A stretch of 55,909 bases of DNA from an uncultured Clostridia bacterium (GCA_945949735.1 CAMFFO010000003.1:1-55909); one strand, 5' to 3'. Positions 23,118-32,164 are shown, counted from the stretch's first letter. Program-made: numbers and translations. The notes: generated by a model from the sequence alone, not told the origin.

Positions 23118-24962
23118 ATGCCTCGCGTCATCTTCAAGTGCCCCTATCTCAAGGGCGGCGCGGCGCAGGCCGCACACCTGGGAAACTACGTCCGCTACAT
23201 GGCCACCCGCAAGGGTGCGCAGCGCATCGCCCCTGACGCGGCGGGACTGCCCGCCACGAAAAAACAGCGGGAGATGGTGGAGCAGCTCATCCGAGACTTC
23301 CCGCTGAGCCGGGGACTGTTCGAGTACGAGGACTATCTGGCCTCGCCCACCCGCGGCAACGCCTCGGAGTTCATCACCCGTGCGCTGGAGGACAACTACG
23401 ACTCGCTGGCGAAAAAGGAAAACTACATCAGCTACATCGCCAGCCGTCCCCGTGCCCAGCGCACCGGGGCGCACGCTCTGTTCACCGGCTCGGACGATCC
23501 GCTGACGCTGTCCCAGATCGCGGACGAGGTGGCGCACCATCCCGGCAATGTGTGGCTGCCCATCATCTCCCTGCGGCGGGAGGACGCCGCCCGGCTGGGC
23601 TATGAGGACGCGGCACGGTGGAGGGAACTGCTCAACAGCTATGCGGTGGAGATGGCGGCGGCCATGAAGATCCCGTGGGAGCAGTTTCGCTGGTACGCCG
23701 CCTTTCACGATGAGGCCCACCACCCGCATCTGCACATGGTCTGCTACAGCGCGGACGGCAAGTCCGGCTACCTGACCAAAACGGGCATCGCCCAGATCAA
23801 GTCCGGGCTGGCCAAGCGGATCTTCCAGCAGGACCTTGTGTCGCTCTATGAGCGGCAGACCCAGCGGCGGGACGCGCTCACTCAGGAGGCCAGCGAGGTC
23901 ATGCGCCAGCTTACGGAGCAGATGAAAGATAGTACGCTGGACAACCCGCGTATCGAGCAGCTCATGGAGCAGCTGGCCGGGAAACTGCAAACCATCTCCG
24001 GCAAAAAGCAGTACGGCTATCTGAAAGCGCCGCTGAAGTCGGTGGTGGACGAGATCGTGGACGAGCTGGCAAAGGACGGGCGCGTCGCGCAGGCGTATGA
24101 CCTATGGTATGAGTTACGGGAAGAAGTACTCCACACCTACAAGGACGATCTGCCGCCACGCCTTCCGCTATCCCAGCAGAAAGAGTTCAAGCGGATCAAG
24201 AATCTGGTCATCCAGGAGGCGGTGCGGCTGGGCGAGCTGTCCGCTGTGTTCGCGCCGCCCGAGCCGGAAGAAACAGATGAACCTGAGTTGGATTCCGACA
24301 AGCAATACGCCCTCGGCAAAGCCTACCGGGACGGCCATGGCGTGGAGCAGGACGCACTGATGGCTGCGGCATTGTTTCAAAAGGCCGCTGCGCGGGGAAA
24401 TGACTCCGCCGCATACGCTCTGGCCAAGCTGCTCCTCAACGGCGGCGACGGTCTGCGGCGGGATATTCCTGCCGCTGTGGAGTGGCTCAAACAGTCTGCG
24501 GAAGCTGGAAACCAATTTTCTCAGTATCGGCTGGGTAAACTCCTGCTCCAAGGAGAGAATGTCTCAAAGGATACCGCCGAGGGCGTCCGCTGGCTGACCG
24601 CCTCCGCTGAACGGGGGAACCAATACGCCCAGTATGCCCTGGGCAAGCTCTATCTGCTGGGCAAGGAGATTCCGAAGGACGGGGACGCCGCCGTCCGCTG
24701 GTTCACGCTGGCGGCGGCGCAGGGCAGCGAGTATGCTCAATATTTCCTTGACCACATGGATGACTTTCGGGGGCCATCCCTGTTCTCCTGTGCCACCCGG
24801 CTCCTGCGCCACATGAGCCGGATCTTTCAGGAGCAGACGCCAAAGGGACCTGCCAGAACGATCTCGTTTACGGATAAAAAGCTGCGCCAGCGGATTAGGG
24901 AAAAGAAGATTGCCATGGGCCATAAGGCGGACGATTACGAAGAACGAATGCAGCAAATTTAG
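23118..24962 (+). CDS. MobP-type relaxase with C-terminal Sel1 repeats
   Basis: 614 residues from ATG 23118. The N-terminus VIFKCPYLKGG, then NYVRYMATRKGAQRI, fits the Firmicute MobP3-like family, with Tyr24 or Tyr27 the likely nucleophile. HDEAHHPHLHMVCYS (about 197-211) is the metal-binding histidine motif of HUH relaxases. A helical middle region follows. From about residue 395 four Sel1-like repeats are visible (YALGKAYRDGHGVEQDALMA, YRLGKLLLQGENVSKDTAEG, YALGKLYLLGKEIPKDGDAA). The enzyme nicks oriT and pilots the strand; the Sel1 part probably binds partner proteins. Confidence 0.88.
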   Translation: MPRVIFKCPYLKGGAAQAAHLGNYVRYMATRKGAQRIAPDAAGLPATKKQREMVEQLIRDFPLSRGLFEYEDYLASPTRGNASEFITRALEDNYDSLAKKENYISYIASRPRAQRTGAHALFTGSDDPLTLSQIADEVAHHPGNVWLPIISLRREDAARLGYEDAARWRELLNSYAVEMAAAMKIPWEQFRWYAAFHDEAHHPHLHMVCYSADGKSGYLTKTGIAQIKSGLAKRIFQQDLVSLYERQTQRRDALTQEASEVMRQLTEQMKDSTLDNPRIEQLMEQLAGKLQTISGKKQYGYLKAPLKSVVDEIVDELAKDGRVAQAYDLWYELREEVLHTYKDDLPPRLPLSQQKEFKRIKNLVIQEAVRLGELSAVFAPPEPEETDEPELDSDKQYALGKAYRDGHGVEQDALMAAALFQKAAARGNDSAAYALAKLLLNGGDGLRRDIPAAVEWLKQSAEAGNQFSQYRLGKLLLQGENVSKDTAEGVRWLTASAERGNQYAQYALGKLYLLGKEIPKDGDAAVRWFTLAAAQGSEYAQYFLDHMDDFRGPSLFSCATRLLRHMSRIFQEQTPKGPARTISFTDKKLRQRIREKKIAMGHKADDYEERMQQI

Positions 24963-24977
24963 TGGAGGTGAGATAAA

Positions 24978-25901
24978 ATGCCCTATATTCATTTTACCGA
25001 GGAGCAGAAGCTCCGGGCTGGCTCTGTTGACCTCGTTGAGTTCCTGCGCCGCCAGGGAGAGAAACTCATCCGCTCCGGCCCGGAGTATCGCATGACCAGC
25101 GACCACAGCGTCACTGTCCGGGGCAATGAGTGGTACGACCACGCCACCGGGGAAGGCGGTGGCCCCGTCTCCTTCGTTCAGAATTTCTATCATCTCAGTT
25201 ACCCGGAGGCGGTCACCCGCCTGCTGGATGGCGAACAGGGGCAGCCGTATGCACCGGCGCAAAAGCCGAAGGAAGAACCCATAAGAGAATTCATCCAGCC
25301 GCCCGCCAACCATTCGATGCGCCGTCTCTATGCATACCTGCTGAAGAAACGGCACATCGACCGGGAGGTGCTGAATACCTTCGTCCGAGCAGGACTCATC
25401 TATGAGGACGCAGAATATCACAACGCCGTGTTTGTCGGAAAAGACGAACACGGCGTTGTCCGTCATGCCCATAAGCGAAGCACCAACGATCTGGGCAAGA
25501 CCTTCCGCATCAATGTGGCGGGCAGCGACCCTCGGTACAGCTTCCACTGGACCGGTACCAGCAACCGGCTGTATGTGTTCGAGGCCCCTATTGACCTGCT
25601 GTCTTTTGTAACACTGTACCCGGAGGGCTGGCAGGAGCACAGCTATGTGGCCTGCTGCGGAACATCCAGCCAGCCTGTGCTCCAGATGATGGAGCAGAAT
25701 CCCGCACTGCGCGAGGTGTTCCTGTGTCTGGACAACGACAAGGCCGGACACACCGCCTGCCTGCGGATCGCGGAGAGAGTTGCGGAACAGTTCGGGATCG
25801 CCTCAGACCGGCTGATCCCACAGAACAAGGACTGGAACGATGATCTGGCCGAGATCACAGAGGCACAGGCACTTGCTCCGGTCACACAGCAGATGGGGTG
25901 A
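24978..25901 (+). CDS. TOPRIM primase-like protein (DUF3991/Toprim_2)
   Basis: 307 residues from ATG 24978 with GGAGGTGAG upstream. The first 90 residues (LVEFLRRQGEKLIRSGPEYR, WYDHATGEGGGPVSFVQNFY) match the CHC2-like head of plasmid primases but without zinc cysteines. The TOPRIM signature appears later: LYVFEAPIDLLSF supplies the Glu, and EVFLCLDNDKAGHTA the DxD pair. The likely role is priming the complementary strand of transferred DNA. The gene sits between relaxase and coupling protein. Confidence 0.82.
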   Translation: MPYIHFTEEQKLRAGSVDLVEFLRRQGEKLIRSGPEYRMTSDHSVTVRGNEWYDHATGEGGGPVSFVQNFYHLSYPEAVTRLLDGEQGQPYAPAQKPKEEPIREFIQPPANHSMRRLYAYLLKKRHIDREVLNTFVRAGLIYEDAEYHNAVFVGKDEHGVVRHAHKRSTNDLGKTFRINVAGSDPRYSFHWTGTSNRLYVFEAPIDLLSFVTLYPEGWQEHSYVACCGTSSQPVLQMMEQNPALREVFLCLDNDKAGHTACLRIAERVAEQFGIASDRLIPQNKDWNDDLAEITEAQALAPVTQQMG

Positions 25902-25905
25902 GCCT

Positions 25906-27795
25906 ATGCCGATCCAAACGATTTTACTTCTTGCGCTGGCGGGCGGGATGCTCCTGATCGTGGCCGCCGCCACACACTTCTCCGGTCAGGGCTCCCTGAA
26001 CAACATCAAGTCCAAGACCGTGGGCGATGGCCAGCACGGAACGGCCCGGTGGGCAACCAAAAAGGAGATCGAGCAGACCTACCGGCATATCCCGTTCCAG
26101 CCTTCCCAGTGGCGCTCTGGCAAAGAGCTGCCCCAGGCCCAGGGGCTGGTGCTGGGCTGCGAGGGCGGCAGCTTTCCGAAAAAGCCCAGGAAAAACAAGA
26201 AGCCGCCCAAATCGAAATCGAAGAAGGAGCGCCACCCCCTCAAGGCCATCGTGGACACAGACGATATCCATTGCCTCATGATCGGCGCGTCCGGTGTGGG
26301 CAAGACCGCCTTCTTCCTTTACCCAAACTTGGAATATGCCTGTGCCAGCGGCATGAGCTTCCTGGCGCTGGATACCAAGGGGGATCTGGCGCGGAATTAC
26401 GGCACGATAGCGTCCAGGTACTACGGCTATCAGGTGGCGGTCATCGACCTGCGTAACCCCACCCGCTCGGACGGCTACAATCTGCTGACCCTCATCAACC
26501 ACTACATGGATATCTGCCGGGAGGATGAGAAAAACCTCGCTGCCCGCGCCAAGGCGGAGAAGTATGCCAAGATCCTCTCCAAGACCATCGTCAACCCGGA
26601 GGGGGACGCCTCCAACTACGGGCAGAACGCGTTTTTTTACGACGCCGCGGAGGGACTGCTCACCGCCGTCATCCTCCTGCTGGCGGAGTATCTGCCGCCG
26701 AATGACCGGGACAAGCGGGAGAAGCGGCACATCGTCAGCGTGTTCAAGCTGGTGCAGGATCTGCTGGCCCCCAGCAAGACCGTCAAGGGCAAGAATGGGT
26801 TTCAGATGTTGATGAACCGCCTGCCGGAAACGCACAAGGCCCGGTGGTTTGCCGGCGCTGCCCTCAACAGCGCGGATCAGGCCATGGCCTCCGTCATGTC
26901 CACCGTACTCTCCCGGCTCAACGCTTTCCTGGACTCAGAACTGGAGCAGGTGCTGTGCTTCGACAGCGCCATCGACGCGGAGACCTTCGCCTCCCGGAAG
27001 TCCGCCATCTTCCTGATCCTCCCGGAAGAAGATCCCAGCAAGAACTTCATGGCTGGACTCATGATCCAGACCCTCTCCCGCGAGCTGTTTGCCGTGGCCG
27101 ACGAGAACGGCGGCAAGCTGAAGAACCGGGTGGTGCTGTTCTGTGATGAGTTGGGCACCATGCCCGCCTTTGACATCCTGCCCCTGTTCAGCGCGGGGCG
27201 CTCCCGCAAACTGACGCTGGTGCCGATTATCCAGTCGCTGGCGCAGCTTGAAAAGAACTACGGCAAAGAGGGCGCGGAGATCATCCAGGACAATGTGCAG
27301 GACACGATCTTCGGCGGCTTTGCCCCCAACAGCCAGACTGCCGAGGTACTCTCCAAGGCCCTGGGCAGCCGCACCGTCCTATCTGGCTCCATCAGCAAAG
27401 GAAAGAACGACCCCAGCCAGAGCTTGCAGATGATCGAGCGGCCCCTCATGACCGCCGACGAGCTGAAGTCTATCCCCAAGGGGCAGTTTATCGTCATGAA
27501 GACCGGCTCCCATCCCATGCAGACCCGGCTGCGGCTGTTTCTGGATTGGGGCATCACCTTTGAGGAGCCATATACCATCCCGGAGAAGGCCGCCCGTTCT
27601 GTGGCCTATGCCAGCAAGCAGGAGTTGGAGCGGGCCATCCTGGAACACCACTACACACAGATCGTCGAGGATGCGCCGCCCCCGGTCCCGCAGAACACGC
27701 CACCCGCTGGCGGCATGGCACAGGCGCGGGACAGACGGCCCCACGGCAGGCCGCAGCGAAACCCAGATTTACGTACCGGCATGGAGGGAAAATAG
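25906..27795 (+). CDS. VirD4/TraG type IV coupling ATPase
   Basis: 629 residues from ATG 25906. An N-terminal membrane segment (ILLLALAGGMLLIVAAATHF) is followed by GQHGTARWATKKEI, typical of Firmicute VirD4. Walker A is MIGASGVGKTAFF; Walker B is RVVLFCDELGTMPAFDILP. QDTIFGGFAPNSQTAEVLSKALGSRTV is a conserved C-terminal VirD4 region. A lysine-rich insert (KKPRKNKKPPKSKSKKE) precedes Walker A. The protein links the relaxosome to the mating channel and pumps DNA. Confidence 0.93.
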   Translation: MPIQTILLLALAGGMLLIVAAATHFSGQGSLNNIKSKTVGDGQHGTARWATKKEIEQTYRHIPFQPSQWRSGKELPQAQGLVLGCEGGSFPKKPRKNKKPPKSKSKKERHPLKAIVDTDDIHCLMIGASGVGKTAFFLYPNLEYACASGMSFLALDTKGDLARNYGTIASRYYGYQVAVIDLRNPTRSDGYNLLTLINHYMDICREDEKNLAARAKAEKYAKILSKTIVNPEGDASNYGQNAFFYDAAEGLLTAVILLLAEYLPPNDRDKREKRHIVSVFKLVQDLLAPSKTVKGKNGFQMLMNRLPETHKARWFAGAALNSADQAMASVMSTVLSRLNAFLDSELEQVLCFDSAIDAETFASRKSAIFLILPEEDPSKNFMAGLMIQTLSRELFAVADENGGKLKNRVVLFCDELGTMPAFDILPLFSAGRSRKLTLVPIIQSLAQLEKNYGKEGAEIIQDNVQDTIFGGFAPNSQTAEVLSKALGSRTVLSGSISKGKNDPSQSLQMIERPLMTADELKSIPKGQFIVMKTGSHPMQTRLRLFLDWGITFEEPYTIPEKAARSVAYASKQELERAILEHHYTQIVEDAPPPVPQNTPPAGGMAQARDRRPHGRPQRNPDLRTGMEGK

Positions 27796-27797
27796 CC

Positions 27798-28052
27798 GTG
27801 GGATATTTTGAGATGATCTACCGCTCCGAGCTTTCTCACCGGGCGCGGGCGGTCTATATGTACCTGAAGGACCATGCTGACAAGGACGGCCAGTGCTGGC
27901 CGGGAATCAGGACTATTGCCGCCGAACTGAAACTCTCCAGAAGCACTGTCAAACGGGCGCTGGACGATCTATGCAAAGCGGGACTGATTGCCAAAAGCCC
28001 GCGCTGGCGGGAGAACGGAAGCCTCAGTTCCAATCTGTACCGGCTCCTCTGA
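27798..28052 (+). CDS. Small winged-helix protein, replication-initiator type HTH
   Basis: 84 residues from GTG 27798, 2 nt after the VirD4 stop. The sequence GYFEMIYRSELSHRARAVYM, followed by LKDHADKDGQCWPGIRTIAAEL and KLSRSTVKRALDDLCKAGLI, is a helix_turn_helix_36-like winged helix as in plasmid replication initiators and phage regulators. It is too short to be a full initiator. It is either an autonomous regulator or a remnant of a longer Rep. A terminator follows at once. Confidence 0.72.
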   Translation: MGYFEMIYRSELSHRARAVYMYLKDHADKDGQCWPGIRTIAAELKLSRSTVKRALDDLCKAGLIAKSPRWRENGSLSSNLYRLL

Positions 28053-28061
28053 GCATAGAAA

Positions 28062-28099
28062 CGGACTCTCCCGCCAAGGGGAGAGTCCGCGCATTTTGT
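28062..28099 (+). terminator. Terminator of the mobilisation operon
   Basis: CGGACTCTCCC (28062-28072) pairs with GGGAGAGTCCG (28079-28089) around a 6-nt loop, then CGCATTTTG. It closes the relaxase-VirD4 operon. Confidence 0.72.
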
Positions 28100-28200
28100 G
28101 AACCGAGCCTCGGTCCATGATGAACCATCCAGAAGGACCCACTCCAAGAAAGTTTAGAGCAGAGAAAGAACATTCATCCTGATAGAATCTTGGGATCCAC

Positions 28201-28217
28201 TGTGTTATAATAACACA
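28201..28217 (+). promoter_or_regulatory. 17-bp palindrome overlapping a perfect -10 box
   Basis: TGTGTTAT-A-ATAACACA is a perfect palindrome. The -10 hexamer TATAAT (28206-28211) lies inside it, 31 bp before the ATG of the AlkZ-related gene. No clear -35 box is seen. A repressor bound here would block RNA polymerase directly. Confidence 0.7.
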
Positions 28218-28241
28218 AAGCCATAGGCGGGAGGTGTCAGT

Positions 28242-28964
28242 ATGGCGATCGAGAACGGCGAATGGATCATGCGGGGACTGGACTGGGACGATCCCAGCCG
28301 CATCCGAAGCTGGGAGGAGTTAATTGGCTGGATCAATGAGGTCGGCTTTCTCCCGCTGTTCAAAAATGAGATTCCCGGTTTCTCAGTGGAGGAACATACC
28401 TCCGACCTGTACTGGTGGACTGGGGACGAGGAGCAGGACCCGTGGGAGTGGCGGGAACTGATCGCCCGGAGCGGCCAGGTGGCCTATGGCAAATTCTTCG
28501 GCAAAAAGGCGGGCTTTATCTCCAGAGAGTGGTTTCCCCACTTTGCCAACTACCGGCGGGACGGCTATGACTTCGACAGCCGTTGGGATGAAGAACTGGC
28601 CAGTATGCGCTGCAAACGGATCATGGACCAGTTTGAAAGCAAGGACGAGCTGTTTTCCTTCGAGCTGAAACGGTTAGCCGGTTTCGGCAAGGATGGAGAG
28701 AAGAACTTTGAGGGGACGGTGACAGACCTCCAGATGCAGAGCTATCTGCTGATCCGGGACTTCCGCAGGCGCATCAATAAGAAGGGCTTGGAGTATGGCT
28801 GGCCCATCTCCGTCTACTCCACGCCGGAGGCCCTGTGGGGCTATGAGCACATCGCCTCCGCCTATTCTGCTGAACCAGCAGAGTCAAGGGAACTGATTCG
28901 CCAGCAGGTACAGAAGAACTTCCCGGAGACGGGGAAAATAGAGCTGGATGTAGTGCTGGGCTGA
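28242..28964 (+). CDS. AlkZ-related protein (putative DNA glycosylase family)
   Basis: 240 residues from ATG 28242 with GGGAGGTG upstream. Blocks such as WEELIGWINEVGFLPLFKNE, DLYWWTGDEEQDPWEWRE and FFGKKAGFISREWFP are what I recognise as the short AlkZ/YcaQ-related family. Full AlkZ enzymes (about 400 residues) open interstrand crosslinks; this short version may be a relative with unproven activity. It has its own promoter and operator and lies before a translesion polymerase, which supports a DNA-damage role. Confidence 0.66.
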   Translation: MAIENGEWIMRGLDWDDPSRIRSWEELIGWINEVGFLPLFKNEIPGFSVEEHTSDLYWWTGDEEQDPWEWRELIARSGQVAYGKFFGKKAGFISREWFPHFANYRRDGYDFDSRWDEELASMRCKRIMDQFESKDELFSFELKRLAGFGKDGEKNFEGTVTDLQMQSYLLIRDFRRRINKKGLEYGWPISVYSTPEALWGYEHIASAYSAEPAESRELIRQQVQKNFPETGKIELDVVLG

Positions 28965-29019
28965 CCACCCATAATTTCCACTGGTACCAGGCATACTAAG
29001 GCAAGGAGGCGACCGGGGT

Positions 29020-30543
29020 ATGAAAAACAGGACTTATCTCTGCGTGGATCTGAAATCGTTTTACGCCTCGGTGGAGTGCGTGGAGCGGGGGCTTGACCCC
29101 ATGACCACCAATCTGGTGGTGGCGGACGAGAGCCGCACGGAAAAGACCATCTGCCTCGCCGTGTCTCCTTCCCTCAAAGCCCATGGCATCTCCGGTCGGG
29201 CAAGACTGTTTGAAGTTGTCCAGAGGGTGAAGGAAGTCAACGCCCAGCGGCGGCGCAATGCCCCCAGTGGGCAGTTTACCGGTTCCTCATGGAACGATCC
29301 GGAACTGAAAAATCATCCTGAGATGGAGCTGGACTACATTGTGGCCCCGCCCCGGATGGCCCATTATATTGAGTGGAGCACCCGGATATACAGCGTCTAT
29401 TTGAAGTATCTGGCCCCGGAGGATATATTTCCGTACAGCATCGACGAGGTGTTCATGGATGTGACGAACTATCTGGACACCTATCATCTGACGGCCCGTG
29501 AGCTGGCTCGAAAGATCATTCTGGATGTGCTGGAGACTACTGGCATCACCGCCACGGCGGGGATGGGTAGCAATTTGTACCTTGCCAAGATCGCCATGGA
29601 TATTGTGTCCAAGCATATCCATCCGGACAAGGACGGCGTGCGGATCGCCAAGCTGGACGAGATGACCTACCGCCGTCTGCTGTGGGATCACCGTCCGCTG
29701 ACGGATTTCTGGCGGGTAGGCCCCGGCTATGCCCGGAAGCTGGAGGCCAATGGGCTCTACACCATGGGCGACATCGCCCGCTGCTCCATCGGCAAGGAAA
29801 CCGATTATTATAACGAGGAGCTGCTCTACAAGCTGTTCGGCGTCAATGCGGAAATCTTAGTGGATCACGCCTGGGGCTGGGAACCTTGCACTATCGCGGA
29901 CGTGAAAGCGTACAAGCCAGAAAATAAGAGCATCGTTTCCGGGCAGGTCCTGCAATGCCCATATCAGTTTGAAAAGGCAAAGCTGGTAATGCGGGAAATG
30001 GCGGACGCACTGGCCCTTGATCTGGTGGATAAGGGGCTGGTGACCAACCAGCTTGTACTGACAGTTGGCTATGACCGGGAGAATCTGGACGATCCCCAGC
30101 GGAGCAAAAGCTACAAAGGCCCGGTCACCACAGACCGCTATGGCCGAAAGGTTCCCAAGCACGCCACCGGCACCATCAATCTGGACAGGTACAGCTCCTC
30201 CACCAACGAGATCATTCGGGCGGTGCTGGAGCTGTTTGACCGCATCGTGGACAAAAACCTGCTGGTGCGGCGGCTGAGCATTTCCGCCAACCGTCTGATT
30301 TGCGAGGCAGACGCGCCCAAAGAGCCTGCGGCGGAGCAGTTGGACTTGTTCACTGACTACGCCGCCCAGGAGGAACGCCGGAAAAAGGAGGACGCTGCCC
30401 TGGTCCGTGAGCGGAAGGTGCAGGAGGCCATGCTGGGCATCAAGAAGAAATTCGGCAAAAACGCCATCCTCAAAGGCATGAATCTGGAGGAGGGCGCTAC
30501 CGCCAGGGAGCGGAATAAGACGATTGGGGGCCACCATGAATGA
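29020..30543 (+). CDS. Y-family DNA polymerase (DinB/UmuC-like)
   Basis: 507 residues from ATG 29020 with AAGGAGG upstream. The start YLCVDLKSFYASVECVERG holds the first catalytic Asp; YSIDEVFMDVT holds the second acidic pair. GITATAGMGSNLYLAKIAMD and the HhH region (FWRVGPGYARKLEANGLYTM) are also typical. QLDLFTDY near residue 440 is a beta-clamp binding motif. The C-terminus is a lysine-rich helix. The enzyme copies damaged DNA and may help second-strand synthesis after transfer. It overlaps its YolD-like partner by 4 nt. Confidence 0.92.
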   Translation: MKNRTYLCVDLKSFYASVECVERGLDPMTTNLVVADESRTEKTICLAVSPSLKAHGISGRARLFEVVQRVKEVNAQRRRNAPSGQFTGSSWNDPELKNHPEMELDYIVAPPRMAHYIEWSTRIYSVYLKYLAPEDIFPYSIDEVFMDVTNYLDTYHLTARELARKIILDVLETTGITATAGMGSNLYLAKIAMDIVSKHIHPDKDGVRIAKLDEMTYRRLLWDHRPLTDFWRVGPGYARKLEANGLYTMGDIARCSIGKETDYYNEELLYKLFGVNAEILVDHAWGWEPCTIADVKAYKPENKSIVSGQVLQCPYQFEKAKLVMREMADALALDLVDKGLVTNQLVLTVGYDRENLDDPQRSKSYKGPVTTDRYGRKVPKHATGTINLDRYSSSTNEIIRAVLELFDRIVDKNLLVRRLSISANRLICEADAPKEPAAEQLDLFTDYAAQEERRKKEDAALVRERKVQEAMLGIKKKFGKNAILKGMNLEEGATARERNKTIGGHHE

Positions 30544-30974
30544 CGAACAGATATAACGACATCATTGGCCTGCCCCATCCGACCTCGGCCAAGCATCCCA
30601 GGATGCCTCTCAGTGATCGGGCCGCCATTTTCAGCCCCTTCGCCGCACTGACAGGCCACGGAGCGGCCATCGTGGAGACGGCCCGGCTGACTGACCGGAA
30701 GATCGAACTGGACGAGGACAGCAGGGCCGTCCTGGACGAGAAACAACGGTATCTAGAGGAGATCATCGGCCAGCAGCCGGAGGTCACGGTCACATGGTTC
30801 CAACCGGATGAGCGCAAGGATGGCGGCAGCTATGTTACTGTTACGGGAAAATTGAAAAGGACGGACGGCGTTGAGCGTGTTATGCTCCTGACGGACGGCA
30901 CAAGGATCCCGCTGGATGACATCGTCGGTATCGAAAGCAAACAGCTCCCAGGTGCGTTTCGGGATGAATTCTGA
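30540..30974 (+). CDS. YolD-like protein, polymerase partner
   Basis: 144 residues; ATG 30540 overlaps the polymerase stop as ATGA. DIIGLPHPTSAKHPRMPLSD followed by RAAIFSPFAALTGH matches the YolD-like family found beside UmuC-type polymerases in Firmicutes. The remainder is beta-rich (SYVTVTGKLKRTDGVERVML), ending in a strand that positions a regulated ligand. The role is presumed to be modulation of translesion synthesis. Confidence 0.85.
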   Translation: MTNRYNDIIGLPHPTSAKHPRMPLSDRAAIFSPFAALTGHGAAIVETARLTDRKIELDEDSRAVLDEKQRYLEEIIGQQPEVTVTWFQPDERKDGGSYVTVTGKLKRTDGVERVMLLTDGTRIPLDDIVGIESKQLPGAFRDEF

Positions 30975-30994
30975 AAATCGCTCTGGGAACGGAA

Positions 30995-31026
30995 TACGGC
31001 GCCGTGGATATAACCACAGCGCCGTA
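30995..31026 (+). terminator. Two-part hairpin after the polymerase operon
   Basis: TACGGCGC (30995-31002) pairs with GCGCCGTA (31019-31026), and GTGG with CCAC inside. An A-rich stretch follows. On its own it is a weak terminator; it precedes a stronger one. Confidence 0.55.
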
Positions 31027-31051
31027 CATAAAAAATCGTATTATACATATC

Positions 31052-31100
31052 AAAAAGCGAGACGCACCACATACAGGATGGGCTGCGTCTCGTTTTTGTT
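31052..31100. terminator. Bidirectional terminator between convergent genes
   Basis: GAGACGCA (31059-31066) pairs with TGCGTCTC (31084-31091). A runs precede it and GTTTTTGTTT follows it, so it can stop transcription from both the plus-strand polymerase operon and the minus-strand XRE gene. Confidence 0.82.
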
Positions 31101-31114
31101 TGTCAGGATAGCTG

Positions 31115-31465
31115 TCAGGTTGGATCGTCAAGCCGCAAACGGCGCAGTGAACTCTTCAGGGAAAGCACCATATCGGTGATCAGCTTGATCTCCATATTGC
31201 TGCAATCCGCCACAAGCTCACTCAGCCAGCTGTTCATCAGCGGACGGGCTTGATCGATCTCCATACAGAAAAGCTCATCCGCTGAACACCCCAAAGCATT
31301 GATAATATCCAGCATGACCTGAAGGCTTGGGATACTGTTGCCGGTCTCGATGTGGCTGATGTGGGTAACGCCCACTCCGACCGCCTCTGCCAACTGCTCT
31401 TGTGTCATTTTCTTTTCCAAACGAACTGCCCTGATCCGGGAGCCGAGCGTTTTATAATCGACCAT
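31115..31465 (-). CDS. XRE-family helix-turn-helix regulator
   Basis: 116 residues, minus strand, with GGAGG before the ATG at 31465. LGSRIRAVRLEKKMTQEQLA, then VGVTHISHIETGNSIPSLQV, is a classic Cro/C1-type HTH. The C-terminal part (SWLSELVADCSNMEIKLITD) is helical and may dimerise or sense a signal. It faces the divergent SLOG gene and probably controls itself and that gene. This is the left boundary of the metal and envelope cargo. Confidence 0.88.
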   Translation of the reverse strand: MVDYKTLGSRIRAVRLEKKMTQEQLAEAVGVGVTHISHIETGNSIPSLQVMLDIINALGCSADELFCMEIDQARPLMNSWLSELVADCSNMEIKLITDMVLSLKSSLRRLRLDDPT

Positions 31466-31470
31466 ACTGC

Positions 31471-31529
31471 AAGTATCCTCCGCCAGCCTTGATACTTGTA
31501 TTGTATGTGCAATCTGGCCATGTTATAAT
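31471..31529 (+). promoter_or_regulatory. Divergent control region with promoter for the SLOG gene
   Basis: TTGTAT (31501-31506) and TATAAT (31524-31529) are separated by 17 bp, a good sigma-A promoter reading right. An inverted repeat AAGTATC (31471-31477) and GATACTT (31491-31497) covers the region just before the XRE ribosome site. It is a likely operator for the XRE protein. Confidence 0.68.
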
Positions 31530-31609
31530 AATCTAAAAGCGCAATAGACCTTATAGGCATATTACAAAAACCGGATAAATTCAATTCACCCAATGAAATG
31601 GAGTTCATC

Positions 31610-32164
31610 ATGAGTATAAAATCATGTGCCATCACTGGCCATCGCCCTGCCCGGTTCAAGTGGAAATACAAGGAGAATAACACCGGCTGCAAGCGGTTGA
31701 AAAAACGGCTGCGGGATCAGATCGTGGCGCTCTATGAGCAGGGAGTCCGCCGCTTTTATGTTGGCGGTGCATTAGGTGTGGATATGTGGGCCGGGGAAAT
31801 ACTGCTCCAACTGAAGGAACAACCAGAGTACAACGATATTGAGTTGTTTATCGCCCTGCCCTTTGAGGGGCATGATGCTGACTGGGACAGCCGCAGCCGG
31901 GGCCGTCTAAAGGTCTTAATTCAACACAGCACGGAAACCGTGGTAATTGGGACAAAGGCAGAGGTGCTTGCGGTCTGCTATAAGCGGCGTAATTACTACA
32001 TGGTGGATCACGCCGATATACTTCTGGCCGTGTATGACAATGACCGCTCAATCCGCAGCGGAACAGGCATGACGGTCAACTATGCCAGAAAAAAGGGGGT
32101 GTCTGTCATATTGATCCATCCAGACAACGCAAGGGTTTCTATGGATGCCTCTGCTGAGTCATAG
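31610..32164 (+). CDS. SLOG-domain protein (DUF1273/YpsA-like)
   Basis: 184 residues. ATG 31610 follows TGGAG at 6-nt spacing; ATG 31598 has no ribosome site. SCAITGHRPARFKWKYKEN is the N-terminal strand and loop of the DUF1273 family. RRFYVGGALGVDMWAGEILL and DADILLAVYDNDRSIRSGTG form the nucleotide-binding Rossmann-like site. SLOG proteins bind nucleotide-derived ligands and are often found with defence or stress genes. The function here is unknown. Confidence 0.78.
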   Translation: MSIKSCAITGHRPARFKWKYKENNTGCKRLKKRLRDQIVALYEQGVRRFYVGGALGVDMWAGEILLQLKEQPEYNDIELFIALPFEGHDADWDSRSRGRLKVLIQHSTETVVIGTKAEVLAVCYKRRNYYMVDHADILLAVYDNDRSIRSGTGMTVNYARKKGVSVILIHPDNARVSMDASAES

